Shown piece by piece: positions 1 through 8,903 of a stretch of 64,000 bases of DNA. A program made the position numbers and the translations under genes. The stretch is from Pedobacter riviphilus (GTDB lineage: Bacteria > Bacteroidota > Bacteroidia > Sphingobacteriales > Sphingobacteriaceae): contig NZ_CP061171.1 of the NCBI RefSeq assembly GCF_014692875.1, forward strand, positions 1,798,001-1,862,000. Direction: 5' to 3'. How positions within the stretch are numbered: position 1 is the first letter of the stretch; every line of letters begins with the position of its first letter. Below the pieces are notes generated by a model, which was not told the DNA's origin, did not search any database, and worked only from the letters and a program-made list of their open reading frames with translations.

Positions 1-1
1 C

Positions 2-616
2 GCAAATGGTAAAAATGTTTGGTACTTAAATGGTAATACCCCTGCTACGGGCAGTTTTGATTTTAATGGCAGACCAGCGACTTATAATTATAATGATGCG
101 AATAGGGTAGTGATTGGTGACGGTAATCCTGATGTTTTTGGTGGAATTAATACTGATGTAGAATATAAAGGATTTAGTTTAGGCTTAAATTTTATCTATA
201 AATTGGGTGGACAAATTTATGATGGAGCTTATAAAGATGTTGCAGATGACGGTTACTATTGGGAGAGGATTAGGGCACAAAGCTATTATGATAATATGTG
301 GACCCCTCAAAATACTTCAGGTACACAACCAAAACTTGATGGTAATGATCTTACTGATGCCATGCAATACAGTTCGCGTCAGTTACATAGCGCCAGTTTT
401 TTACGCTTGAAAAACGTCTTATTTGCTTATCGCTTTCCAGAAAAGATAACATCTAAACTTGGCGCTTCAAATATCAGAGCATATTTTAATGGCTCAAACC
501 TGCTTACATTTTCCAAATACAAAGAAGCAGATCCTGAGGTAGGAAATTACGGTACCAGAGGTTGGGAAACCCCATTCGGAAAGACCTACACTTTTGGTTT
601 AGAAGTTAGTTTTTAA
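2..616 (+). CDS. SusC/RagA-family TonB-dependent outer-membrane receptor, C-terminal part
   Basis: The reading frame is open from the window edge, so the start and the plug domain lie outside. The visible 204 residues are the last strands of an outer-membrane beta-barrel: alternating polar and aromatic stretches and a final strand ending in Phe (LEVSF), typical of barrel proteins. A segment around GDGNPDVFGG followed by a short barrel hairpin is the usual tail of SusC-like receptors. A SusD-like gene starts 17 bases downstream, which is the standard SusC-SusD order for glycan or peptide uptake. The substrate cannot be told because no hydrolase gene is visible beside the pair. Confidence 0.92.
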   Translation, partial: ANGKNVWYLNGNTPATGSFDFNGRPATYNYNDANRVVIGDGNPDVFGGINTDVEYKGFSLGLNFIYKLGGQIYDGAYKDVADDGYYWERIRAQSYYDNMWTPQNTSGTQPKLDGNDLTDAMQYSSRQLHSASFLRLKNVLFAYRFPEKITSKLGASNIRAYFNGSNLLTFSKYKEADPEVGNYGTRGWETPFGKTYTFGLEVSF

Positions 617-633
617 TATAGGAGATTCAAAAT

Positions 634-2091
634 ATGAAAAGAATAAATATACTACTGATCAGTATCTTCATGTTAAGCATATTATCATGTAAAAAGTTTT
701 TAGATATGACGCCGAGTAATTCGGCAGATTCGAATAAGGCCATTAAAACACCAAGAGACGCACAGATAGTAATTAATGGTATAATGAATCAGATGACAGA
801 TGCCTCTTATTATGGAAGAAATTTTTTCCTGTACGGCGATGTTAAAGGTGGGGATATGACTGTTTATTCCCAAGGTCGTGGTTTAGATGCTTTATATAAT
901 TATAATCAAAACGCCAATACTAATAGTTTTTCTGGCTATTGGTCGCAAATTTACTTTTGCGTATTACAAACCAATTACCTATTGGAAGAAATAGCGAAGC
1001 AAGAGGCTTTAGGAACAACTGGTTTCGGTTCGTACAAAGGGCAGGCTTTAACCGCTAGGGCATTAATGTATTTTGATTTGGTTAGGTTGTATGGAAAAGC
1101 TTATACGGATAACAAACAAGCTTTTGGAGTCCCTTTAATATTAACCAGACAGGGCTACGAGGCACAACCTTTGCGTTCAACAGTCGAACAGGTATACAGT
1201 CAGATTATTAAGGATTTAAATGATGCTGCACCGTTGTTGCCAAAAACAAAAACTAATGGTTACATTAACTATTATGCTAATAAAGCGATCCAAGCTAGAG
1301 TATACTTGTATATGAACGATATGCCGAATTCACTTTTAGCAGCAGAAGAAGTTATCGGAGCCTCTGCTTTATATACTTTGTATACTAATGCGAATTGGGT
1401 CGATTCATGGAAAAGTCAGTATGGATCGGAATCTATCTTTGAATTGGGTGTTAATCCACTGGAGAATGATCTTGGAGCAGCTTCATTAGGTGTTTACCAA
1501 CGAAACAAAGGTGTGGGTACTACAGCAGCGTTAGGTTTTTTCTATTCCAGCACCGACTTTTTAACGCGTCTAAATCAAGGATCTAGTGATATACGTCGCG
1601 GAATAATGGGCAGGGATGAAAGTTCGGCTATAAGATTAGGTGCCTTGTATAAATACAGTGGTAGCACAACCCTTGCCGGCGATAAAAGCACAGCGAATAA
1701 TACAGCGGTTAACATTAAACTAATCCGTTTATCTGAAGTTTATTTAATTGCAGCAGAGGCCGCCCTTTCTTCAAACACAACAAAGGCAGCTAATTATTTA
1801 AATGCAATACGTCAAAGAAATCCTTCTTCAGTACTGGCTACACCAGCTACAGTTACTCTTGATATGATTTTAGATGAAAAAAGCAAAGAGTTATATGGTG
1901 AAGGCCATCGTTTCTTTGATTTGATACGGACCAATAAATCAATTACGTACAATGATGAATTTGGTGGGTTAACGATTAGTACCCGCCCAAAAACAATTGA
2001 CAGAACCTTTAATAAAACACTTCTTCCGATTCCACAAACAGAAATAAATGCGAATCCAGGAATAAAGGCGCAACAGAACCCTGGTTATTAA
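634..2091 (+). CDS. SusD/RagB-family nutrient-binding outer-membrane lipoprotein
   Basis: This 485-residue protein begins with a lipoprotein signal (hydrophobic ILLISIFMLSIL followed by a Ser-Cys lipobox, Cys19), so it should be lipid-anchored on the cell surface. It has the helical TPR-like N-terminal region with the family motif around KGQALTARALMYFDLVRLYG and the C-terminal RagB/SusD pattern (IRLSEVYLIAAEAAL, then ELYGEGHRFFDLIR). SusD proteins form the lid over the SusC barrel and bind the ligand. It is coupled to the upstream receptor with a 17-base gap and followed by a clear terminator, so it ends the operon. The ligand is unknown. Confidence 0.96.
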   Translation: MKRINILLISIFMLSILSCKKFLDMTPSNSADSNKAIKTPRDAQIVINGIMNQMTDASYYGRNFFLYGDVKGGDMTVYSQGRGLDALYNYNQNANTNSFSGYWSQIYFCVLQTNYLLEEIAKQEALGTTGFGSYKGQALTARALMYFDLVRLYGKAYTDNKQAFGVPLILTRQGYEAQPLRSTVEQVYSQIIKDLNDAAPLLPKTKTNGYINYYANKAIQARVYLYMNDMPNSLLAAEEVIGASALYTLYTNANWVDSWKSQYGSESIFELGVNPLENDLGAASLGVYQRNKGVGTTAALGFFYSSTDFLTRLNQGSSDIRRGIMGRDESSAIRLGALYKYSGSTTLAGDKSTANNTAVNIKLIRLSEVYLIAAEAALSSNTTKAANYLNAIRQRNPSSVLATPATVTLDMILDEKSKELYGEGHRFFDLIRTNKSITYNDEFGGLTISTRPKTIDRTFNKTLLPIPQTEINANPGIKAQQNPGY

Positions 2092-2115
2092 TTATTAGGT
2101 TATTTAATGAGAAAC

Positions 2116-2146
2116 CCTGTTAGATTAATTTCTGACAGGTTTTTTT
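2116..2146 (+). terminator. Rho-independent terminator after the SusC/SusD pair
   Basis: CCTGTTAGA pairs with TCTGACAGG (nine pairs, one of them G-U) around a six-base loop, followed directly by seven T. It lies 24 bases after the SusD stop codon. Confidence 0.85.
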
Positions 2147-2156
2147 ATCTGCTCAA

Positions 2157-2307
2157 CTCTTTCTTTTTGTCATGCTGGATGCAATGAAGAATCTTTAAAA
2201 GGAGAGGAGTGAGTGATTTGGAACCGAATCAGAATTCAATAAGCTGATACCCAATTGCTATCAAATAGATTGCTTCCTGGTATTCTCCTCTCGACAATGA
2301 AAGAAGC
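2157..2307. repeat. Nested palindromic intergenic element
   Basis: The outer arms are CTTTCTTTTTGTC near 2159 and its approximate complement GACAATGAAAGAAG near 2294. Inside, GAGAGGAG (2202-2209) pairs with CTCCTCTC (2285-2292). The left arm continues with a GTCATGCTGgatgcaatgaagaATCTTTAAA-like stretch, the same vocabulary as the elements at 19735 and 55198. No ORF is present. I read it as a non-coding dispersed repeat. Confidence 0.55.
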
Positions 2308-2350
2308 TTAATGCACTTATGATCAATAAATCAATGACTAATGAACCACT

Positions 2351-3622
2351 TTACGCAAAAAACATATAACTAAGCGCTATGGCTGTACAAACTCCAACTA
2401 AATCAGCCAATAACATCGAACCGATGGCATAACGTGTATTTTTTATTCCAACAGAACCAAAGTAAACCGCTACTACATAAAAAGTGGTATCGGAAGCACC
2501 CTGAAAAACACCCGATAATTTACTGGCAAATGAATCTGGTCCGCTGGAAATCATAGTGCTTACCATCATTCCGCGTGCAGCACCACCGCTTAAAGGCCTG
2601 ATTAAAGCTGTGGGTAATGCATCAACAAATTTGGTGTCGGCTCCAAAAAAAACAAACACGTTTTTAATCCCGCTCATTATAACATCAAAAGTTCCGCTGG
2701 TTCTCAGCATGCTTACGGCAACTAAAATCCCAACCAGATAAGGAATAATTTTCAGCGCAGTTTCAAATCCACCTTTGGCTCCGTCAATAAACGCATCAAA
2801 AACATCTATTTTTTTATATAGTGCACCCAATACAATCAATAAAAAGATCAGCAAAATTATCCCGCCGCTTAATAATCCAGAAAACGATTTTATACTGTCT
2901 GCATTTAATTTGCTTACATACCAAACCAATAAACCCACTACAGCCGAAATACTGAGTACCCAGGTAATAATAACAGGTTGAAGTAAGTTTATCTTTTGTT
3001 TAAAGGATACAATAAACATGGCGGCCATGGTACCCACAAAGGTTACAATTAAACAAGGAATGAAAATATCGGTGGGGTCTTGCGCATTTTGAGTTGACCT
3101 GATGGCGATTACACTAACGGGAATTAAACATAAACCTGCGGCATGCAAACATAAAAACATAATCTGCGAATTGCTGGCAACATCCTTATTTGGATTTAGT
3201 TCTTGCAGGCTTTCCATTGCTTTTATACCAAAAGGAGTGGCTGCATTATCTAAACCTAATAAATTGGCAGAAAAATTCATAATCATGTGGCCCATAGATG
3301 GGTGTCCTTTAGGGATTTCCGGGAAAAGTTTCGAAAAAAAAGGGCCAATAATTCTGGACAATAAACGGATACCGCCCGCTTTTTCGGCGATGCTCATTAA
3401 GCCCATAAATAAAGCCAGTGTCCCGATTAATTTAATACATAGGTCAACCGCAATCCAGCAGGTTTCGATAATGCCATCTAATTTTAAAGGGTTCAATGGA
3501 TCGGATGATTTCCCGATTACCATCCAGTTAAAAATATCACTATGTCCGAAAAAGAAACATTTAATACTGGCTACTACAATAGCTACGATAATAAATGCTG
3601 ACCATATTCTGCTTAATGCCAT
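2351..3622 (-). CDS. SpmA/SpmB-like nucleoside-recognition (Gate) domain membrane protein
   Basis: This 423-residue polytopic membrane protein carries two Gate (nucleoside recognition) domains. The N-terminal half resembles SpmA (PSMGHMIMNFSANLLGLDNAATPFGIKAM) and the C-terminal half resembles SpmB (ALPTALIRPLSGGAARGMM, GASDTTFYVVAVYFGSVGIKNTRYA). In Firmicutes these are two spore-maturation proteins; Bacteroidota do not sporulate and usually carry the fused form, whose role is unknown. About nine to ten membrane segments are visible. It is a single gene with no close partner. The family call is firm; function should not be inferred from the spore name. Confidence 0.88.
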   Translation of the reverse strand: MALSRIWSAFIIVAIVVASIKCFFFGHSDIFNWMVIGKSSDPLNPLKLDGIIETCWIAVDLCIKLIGTLALFMGLMSIAEKAGGIRLLSRIIGPFFSKLFPEIPKGHPSMGHMIMNFSANLLGLDNAATPFGIKAMESLQELNPNKDVASNSQIMFLCLHAAGLCLIPVSVIAIRSTQNAQDPTDIFIPCLIVTFVGTMAAMFIVSFKQKINLLQPVIITWVLSISAVVGLLVWYVSKLNADSIKSFSGLLSGGIILLIFLLIVLGALYKKIDVFDAFIDGAKGGFETALKIIPYLVGILVAVSMLRTSGTFDVIMSGIKNVFVFFGADTKFVDALPTALIRPLSGGAARGMMVSTMISSGPDSFASKLSGVFQGASDTTFYVVAVYFGSVGIKNTRYAIGSMLLADLVGVCTAIALSYMFFA

Positions 3623-3684
3623 TAGGGTTGTTTAGTTTTATTTTGAATGGGTTAAAATACCTTTTTTAGTCGAAAGTTCATAGA

Positions 3685-3899
3685 GGGGAGTCCGGAGTCA
3701 GCAGTCTTTAGTCCGATTAAGGTCTGTGAATATCAAATAATACATCTTTTCGGTTCATGGTTTATGGCCAAATAGTTGATAGGCTGATAGCTTATGGATT
3801 TTTGACCATGAGCAATTAACTATCAACCCAAAAAGTCCATGATCAACAGATATACTATCAACCATGGACTTCTGACTCCGGACTCCCGACTTCGGACTA
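3685..3899. repeat. Word-like inverted repeat element filling the intergenic region
   Basis: The arms GGGAGTCCGGAGTCAGCAGT (3686-3705) and, inverted, 3868-3888 match at nearly every base. Between them the words GTTGATAG (3775-3782) and CTATCAAC (3820-3827), plus several CATGG/CCATG words, form a second nested layer. The arms are made of short near-repeats (AGTCCG, GGAGTC). There is no coding potential. It ends right at the S9 peptidase stop codon and could work as a transcript-end structure. Confidence 0.6.
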
Positions 3900-3900
3900 A

Positions 3901-6759
3901 CTAAGGTTTATCATCTGTTAGTTCAAAACCCCAGGTTTTTCCTTTTTCAGTTGCAGGTACTCCGCTTGTCATCCAGACTGGCGCCTTTGCACCTTTTAAA
4001 TAATAATCAAAAAACTGTTGTTCGCGGATTTGAATATCCTTACGGTTCTGGCGTTGAACCAAGTTATGTGCTTCACCGTTATAGTTCAGCATCCAAACGG
4101 GTTTACCTAAACGACGCAGCGCGGTAAACATTTCAATACCCTGATACCAAGGCACAGCGCCGTCTGCGTCATTAGCCATCACCACAACAGGAGTATTTAC
4201 TTTCGGGAACATAAATAATGGTGAGTTCTCGATATATAATTCCGGTTTTTCCCAAAGTGTTGCGCCGATACGGCTCTGTGTTTTTTCGTACTGGAATTGA
4301 CGGTTCATACCAGTTTCCCAACGGATACCGCCATATGCAGAAGTCATGTTGGCTACAGGTGCGCCGGCCCAAGCGGCAGCATACATATTATTTTGTGTAA
4401 TGAGGTATGCTACTTGATAACCACCCCAGCTTTGCCCCTGGATACCGATTTTGCTACCATCAACCCAACTATTTTTCTTAAGGCTTTCTACACCTGAATT
4501 TATAAATTCAACAGCAGACTTACCTGGGTGACCTATTTCGTAGCTAATATCTGGTGCAAAAACCAAATATCCGTTACTCACAAAATAAGAAATATTTAAG
4601 CGCGACGGAGTAGGAGCTGGCGCTTGATAGGTATATAAACCATCCGTTAGTTTTTCATAGAAATAAGCAATCATTGGATACTTCTTATTTGGATCGAAAT
4701 TTTCTGGCTTGTACAAAATACCTTCGGCTTTGTAACCTTTTGGTGTAGTCCATTTTACCAACTCGGCCGTACCCCAATTGTAGTTTTTTTGCTGAGGGTT
4801 GGTATTGCTTAATTTAGTTTCAGTTTTAAAATCGGTAGTGATATAAACATTTGGCGATTCTACATAGTTGGCTTTATCGTAAATGTAAACATCAGCGTCT
4901 TTAGCTTTTACCAGGTTGGAGTATTTAACTTTAGCCATTACGACTAACTCAGGTGCCTTAGCCGAACCTACATTGGTGCGATAAAAACCATTTTCTTTAG
5001 TTAAATTGTTAAAACCATCTAACCAAACTGTTTCATTCGCTTTTACAAATTTGCTGTCCGCATTGCGCTCAAACCTGTTATCCTGTTGTACTCTTTCATA
5101 ACGGAAAGTAATGTTGTTAGCTCTTCCAAAGCCAGCAGTAATATTTTTTGGTGCCGATTTCCCATCTGGTGAGAACGACCAGATATCATATCTATCGTTA
5201 ATTAGAACGGCTTTATCCCCTTCGGTCCAGGTAGCTAAGCCATAAGCAGAAGGTAAGTCTGGAACATCATTCTCCTCGTCAACAAATTTTTCGCTTAAAC
5301 CTGCTGTTAAAACGGTAACCTTTGCTGTAGCTATATGATAAGTGTTCCAACTGCCTGATTTTCGATCGAAATATAGAACATAATTTCCTGCCGGAGAAGC
5401 CATTGCATAACCATTCAGGTTGTCGATAATTTTCTTTTTCTGACCAGTCTTTGTATTAACCAAATAGTAATCTTTTGTGGTAGAACCGCTCCATTGCGAT
5501 TCGATCCTACGACCATAATCAGTAGAAGCCAAAACCTGCTCTGCATCACCTTCGGCTATGATGTTTGCATCAGGTAGTTTTAAATCTGTTAGCGGAATTA
5601 CTTTTGGATCACTGCTATAAACGTCAATAACCGATAAATAACTTTTCTTACTGTCTCTATCAGCATTTTTAAGCTGCATAGGTTGCAAGTAATCGTCTTT
5701 GTAATTCCAAACATCAACTTTAGCCACTTCAAAATCTACAATAGTGGTATCTTTTGGTTTTTTAATAGGAGAGATGCCAAAAAATAATTTTTTACCATCT
5801 TTACTAAAGGTTATTTTACCATCGCCGTTAACTGACCATTTTGCAGGTAGCCCTGGCATATCAAAATCAACCAATATCTGCGCCGTATCAAGCGTTAAAG
5901 AGTTGTAATAAATATTGTAATCTTTTATTTCTTGTTTCTCCGGACTTTGCTCACCCACAAAAGCCACATGTTCACTTTCCTCATCAAAAGTGAAGTTTTT
6001 AAAACTTCCCTTGCCTTTTATAAGGGTTTTTAGTGTGCCTTTTTCAGTGTTTAGTAAGAATACGCCTTGTGGAGCTGTTTTATCTTTTTTAGACCCGCTG
6101 CAAGCAAAAACCAACTGTTTGCCATCTTTACTGAAATAATAATCGGTAACGAATTTATAGGTTTTGTCTGTGCCTGTTAAAAGGTTTTTTACCACTAAAT
6201 CGGTTCCTTCTTCAGTTTTACCTTTTCCGGCAGGTTCATCATCCGCAAAATCCATTTCACCATCCTTTTTCTCAGCCGGTTTTACTGTTTTCTTGGCTGT
6301 ATCTGGCTTTTCAGTTAGATAGGCCATTACACCAGCACCTTCTTCAGGAAATTTGAAAGATTTTACCCTTGCCACTTTTGTAACGGCACTGGTAGTAAGG
6401 TTGGCAATGCCCAATGAATCCTTTGGCAATTCATCTGGCTTTTTCTTTTTAATTTTAGCCTGACGTAAATCTTTATTTAATGGACGGATATTAAAAGCTG
6501 CAAACTTAGAATCGTTACTAAACTGCGAGTTCATCCCTCTTGGGATATTAATCTTCGCATTTGTTTTAATATTGATAAGGTACAATTGTGTATCTCCTTC
6601 TTGCTGTAAGATGCTGTACATGGCCCATTGACCATTATTTGATAATTGCTTTGTTCCTATTGATTCCCAAGTATCATATACCGAATGATCCAAAGGTTTC
6701 TTTTGTGCATAAGCAAAGCTGACAATGAAAAACAGAATAATAGTTAGTCTTTTTTGCAT
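3901..6759 (-). CDS. S9-family serine peptidase (prolyl oligopeptidase type), secreted
   Basis: This 952-residue protein starts with a signal peptide (RLTIILFFIVSFAYAQ, cleavage after AYA). A long beta-propeller-like region (about residues 30-680) carries WD/PD40-type repeats, and an alpha/beta hydrolase domain follows. The nucleophile motif GQSWGG places Ser near 777, with Asp in NDADG near 866 and His in GEAHN near 898, so the triad is complete. A Lys/Asp-rich insert (about residues 165-190) is low complexity. The enzyme should cleave oligopeptides in the periplasm. No operon partner is visible. Confidence 0.93.
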   Translation of the reverse strand: MQKRLTIILFFIVSFAYAQKKPLDHSVYDTWESIGTKQLSNNGQWAMYSILQQEGDTQLYLINIKTNAKINIPRGMNSQFSNDSKFAAFNIRPLNKDLRQAKIKKKKPDELPKDSLGIANLTTSAVTKVARVKSFKFPEEGAGVMAYLTEKPDTAKKTVKPAEKKDGEMDFADDEPAGKGKTEEGTDLVVKNLLTGTDKTYKFVTDYYFSKDGKQLVFACSGSKKDKTAPQGVFLLNTEKGTLKTLIKGKGSFKNFTFDEESEHVAFVGEQSPEKQEIKDYNIYYNSLTLDTAQILVDFDMPGLPAKWSVNGDGKITFSKDGKKLFFGISPIKKPKDTTIVDFEVAKVDVWNYKDDYLQPMQLKNADRDSKKSYLSVIDVYSSDPKVIPLTDLKLPDANIIAEGDAEQVLASTDYGRRIESQWSGSTTKDYYLVNTKTGQKKKIIDNLNGYAMASPAGNYVLYFDRKSGSWNTYHIATAKVTVLTAGLSEKFVDEENDVPDLPSAYGLATWTEGDKAVLINDRYDIWSFSPDGKSAPKNITAGFGRANNITFRYERVQQDNRFERNADSKFVKANETVWLDGFNNLTKENGFYRTNVGSAKAPELVVMAKVKYSNLVKAKDADVYIYDKANYVESPNVYITTDFKTETKLSNTNPQQKNYNWGTAELVKWTTPKGYKAEGILYKPENFDPNKKYPMIAYFYEKLTDGLYTYQAPAPTPSRLNISYFVSNGYLVFAPDISYEIGHPGKSAVEFINSGVESLKKNSWVDGSKIGIQGQSWGGYQVAYLITQNNMYAAAWAGAPVANMTSAYGGIRWETGMNRQFQYEKTQSRIGATLWEKPELYIENSPLFMFPKVNTPVVVMANDADGAVPWYQGIEMFTALRRLGKPVWMLNYNGEAHNLVQRQNRKDIQIREQQFFDYYLKGAKAPVWMTSGVPATEKGKTWGFELTDDKP

Positions 6760-7023
6760 TTTTAAATTGATTAATTTGTTGGTTGAGATTTAATCTTCTA
6801 AAATTGGATTTTTTTAGCTTATTAGGAAACTTGTATGCCAAATATTACAATTAAAAGGTGTTTTTATTATTTGCTAAATGGTTTTTGTACTTGATCAAAT
6901 ATTCATTAAGATAGTGCTGATTAAGCAACTTTCTTGTAAAGTCGAGTCCTTAATCCATCTCCGTGGTCTGTGTCCTCACAGATCACAAATAAGCAGTCAT
7001 TTCAGTTAATTTCTGTCAAAACT
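6760..7023. other. Intergenic region between the S9 peptidase and yidC
   Basis: No gene is visible. It should hold the peptidase promoter on the minus strand; a TAATATTTG-like box about 75 bases before the start codon is the best but imperfect candidate. A hairpin GTGGTCTGTG/CACAGATCAC with a four-base loop lies at about 6964-6987, similar in wording to the CACAGAT repeats near 53135. A yidC terminator closes the region on the right. Confidence 0.4.
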
Positions 7024-7060
7024 AAAAACCCTCGGTCGCTTTAAGCAATCGAGGGTTTTT
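7024..7060 (-). terminator. Strong terminator after yidC
   Basis: AAAAACCCTCG and CGAGGGTTTTT form a perfect eleven-base stem. The A-run and T-run make it functional on both strands. It lies 17 bases after the yidC stop codon. Confidence 0.9.
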
Positions 7061-7077
7061 AGATCATTAAGGCTAAA

Positions 7078-8883
7078 TTATTTTTTAGCTTGTTGTTGTT
7101 GACGCATATAATCGTCTAAACGCTGCTGGAATTTAGATTTTTTCTTTTTCTCATCAGCTGGTCTGGCTTTGTTTTGCTGGATTAGCGCATGGATTTTCTC
7201 ATCATCAACCATTTTACGGATTAAGAACTGCTGTCCGAAAGTCATTAAGTTGGCTAAGAAATAATAATAGTTTAATCCGGCAGGATAGCTATTTAATACC
7301 CCTAAGAAGATAATCGGCATAATATAACCGATGTATTTCATCTGACCAGTTGCTCCAGAAACCTGGTTGTTGAAATAAGTCATAATCAAGGTAGAGATGG
7401 TCATCAATACACACATTAAACTTAAGTGGTCGCCAATGAATGGGATTTTTACGCCAAATTTGATAAACTCATCATAAGTAGACAAATCTTTCATCCATAA
7501 GAAACTCTCACCGCGCAACTCAAACAAGTTCGGGAAGAAAAAGAAGAAAGCCATTACCAAAGGCAGCTGTAATACCATTGGCAAACATCCACCCAGTGGG
7601 TTTACACCGGCTTTCTTATATAATTTTAAATATTCCTGTTGAACCAAGGTTGGATTATCTTCACCTACTTTAGCTTTAATTTCGTCCATTTCCGGTTTTA
7701 ACACACGCATTTTAGCCATTGATAGGTATGACTTGTAGGTAAGCGGCGATAAAGCAACTTTTAGTAAAATGGTTAATACCAGAATAATTAAACCGTAGTT
7801 CCAGCCAAAGCTGTTTAAGAAATTAAATACAGGTAATACAATAAAACGGTTAATGTATTTTAATGGCCAGTAGCCCATATCAACCTGCTGTTCTAAATCA
7901 TAACCCTGTGCTTTTAGGGTAGAGAATTTGTTGGTTCCAAAGTAGAATTCCATTTCATAAACCTGGTTCGCTGTATGCGCATATGGTAATTGCATATTGG
8001 CATCATAAAACTTCACCTGACCAGGAGCTGTTGGGATTTTAACTTCTAAACTTCCTTTTTCGAAAGCTTGTTTTGAGATTAAAGAAGCTGAGAAAAAGTG
8101 TTGTTTGAAAGAGAACCATTGAATTTTACCTTTCGATAAATCTTCTTTCTCATCTTTCGAAACACTTAAGTGGTTTACATCACCATCCAAATATTTATAG
8201 TATGGTGCAGAGTAACGGTGTTCGCTTTCAATCGATTTTTCTTGCTGTAATAAAGTAGTTTGCCAGTTTAAGCCAATGGTATTACCGGCAATTACTTGCT
8301 GTAACCCAACTAAATTGATGTTGAAAGCTACTTTGTTACTTAGTGCTTTTAAATCGTATACATATTCTACATATGCGTTAGCACCATAATTGGCACGCAT
8401 GGTAACCGTATTCCCGGTTTTTGTTGGTGTAAAGTATAAATCGTTGGTATTAATTACTTTACCGGCAGCATTTAGGTTTAAGCCAAATTTATTCTCGTTA
8501 CCATCAAATAAAATAAGTGGTTTACCGGTAAAAGTTTTCTGTCCTTTAACTTCAACTGATGTAATTTTACCGCCTTTATTACTTAAAGTGATTAATAACT
8601 TCTCGTTTTCCAGAACCGTATTAGCTTCTGTACCAGTTATAGCGGTACCAAAAGGACCTTTTAAGGCTAAAGAATCTACCGCTGGGTTAGCAACGGCAGC
8701 AGTTTTTGTTGTGTCTTTTTGATTTGGACTAACGCCAATCTTTTTTAGCGAATCGGCTCTTTTAGTAGAGTCGATTCTTACTTGTTCTCTTTTTACTTCA
8801 GCTTCATTTGGCTTCAAAAAGTAGAATGATCCTGCCAAAATGATCATGATCAGGAACAGTCCTGTGAAGGTATTTCTATCCAT
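7078..8883 (-). CDS. yidC: Membrane protein insertase YidC
   Basis: This 601-residue inner-membrane insertase helps the Sec machinery fold and insert membrane proteins. It has an N-terminal membrane anchor (TGLFLIMIILAGSFYFL), a periplasmic beta-sandwich domain (about residues 80-340) and the C-terminal Oxa1 core of five membrane segments starting near YGLIILVLTILLKVALSPLTYKS. It ends in a basic, Gln-rich tail, as expected for ribosome contact. It lies 20 bases after pyrG on the same strand and is followed by a strong terminator, so pyrG-yidC is probably one transcript. Confidence 0.98.
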   Translation of the reverse strand: MDRNTFTGLFLIMIILAGSFYFLKPNEAEVKREQVRIDSTKRADSLKKIGVSPNQKDTTKTAAVANPAVDSLALKGPFGTAITGTEANTVLENEKLLITLSNKGGKITSVEVKGQKTFTGKPLILFDGNENKFGLNLNAAGKVINTNDLYFTPTKTGNTVTMRANYGANAYVEYVYDLKALSNKVAFNINLVGLQQVIAGNTIGLNWQTTLLQQEKSIESEHRYSAPYYKYLDGDVNHLSVSKDEKEDLSKGKIQWFSFKQHFFSASLISKQAFEKGSLEVKIPTAPGQVKFYDANMQLPYAHTANQVYEMEFYFGTNKFSTLKAQGYDLEQQVDMGYWPLKYINRFIVLPVFNFLNSFGWNYGLIILVLTILLKVALSPLTYKSYLSMAKMRVLKPEMDEIKAKVGEDNPTLVQQEYLKLYKKAGVNPLGGCLPMVLQLPLVMAFFFFFPNLFELRGESFLWMKDLSTYDEFIKFGVKIPFIGDHLSLMCVLMTISTLIMTYFNNQVSGATGQMKYIGYIMPIIFLGVLNSYPAGLNYYYFLANLMTFGQQFLIRKMVDDEKIHALIQQNKARPADEKKKKSKFQQRLDDYMRQQQQAKK

Positions 8884-8903
8884 TATTTATGTTTATACTG
8901 CTT

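Noticed and set aside
3102..3635. 177-residue plus-strand ORF opposite the SpmAB-like gene
   Set aside because: It mirrors a coding strand with clear membrane-protein motifs and shows no protein-like signature.
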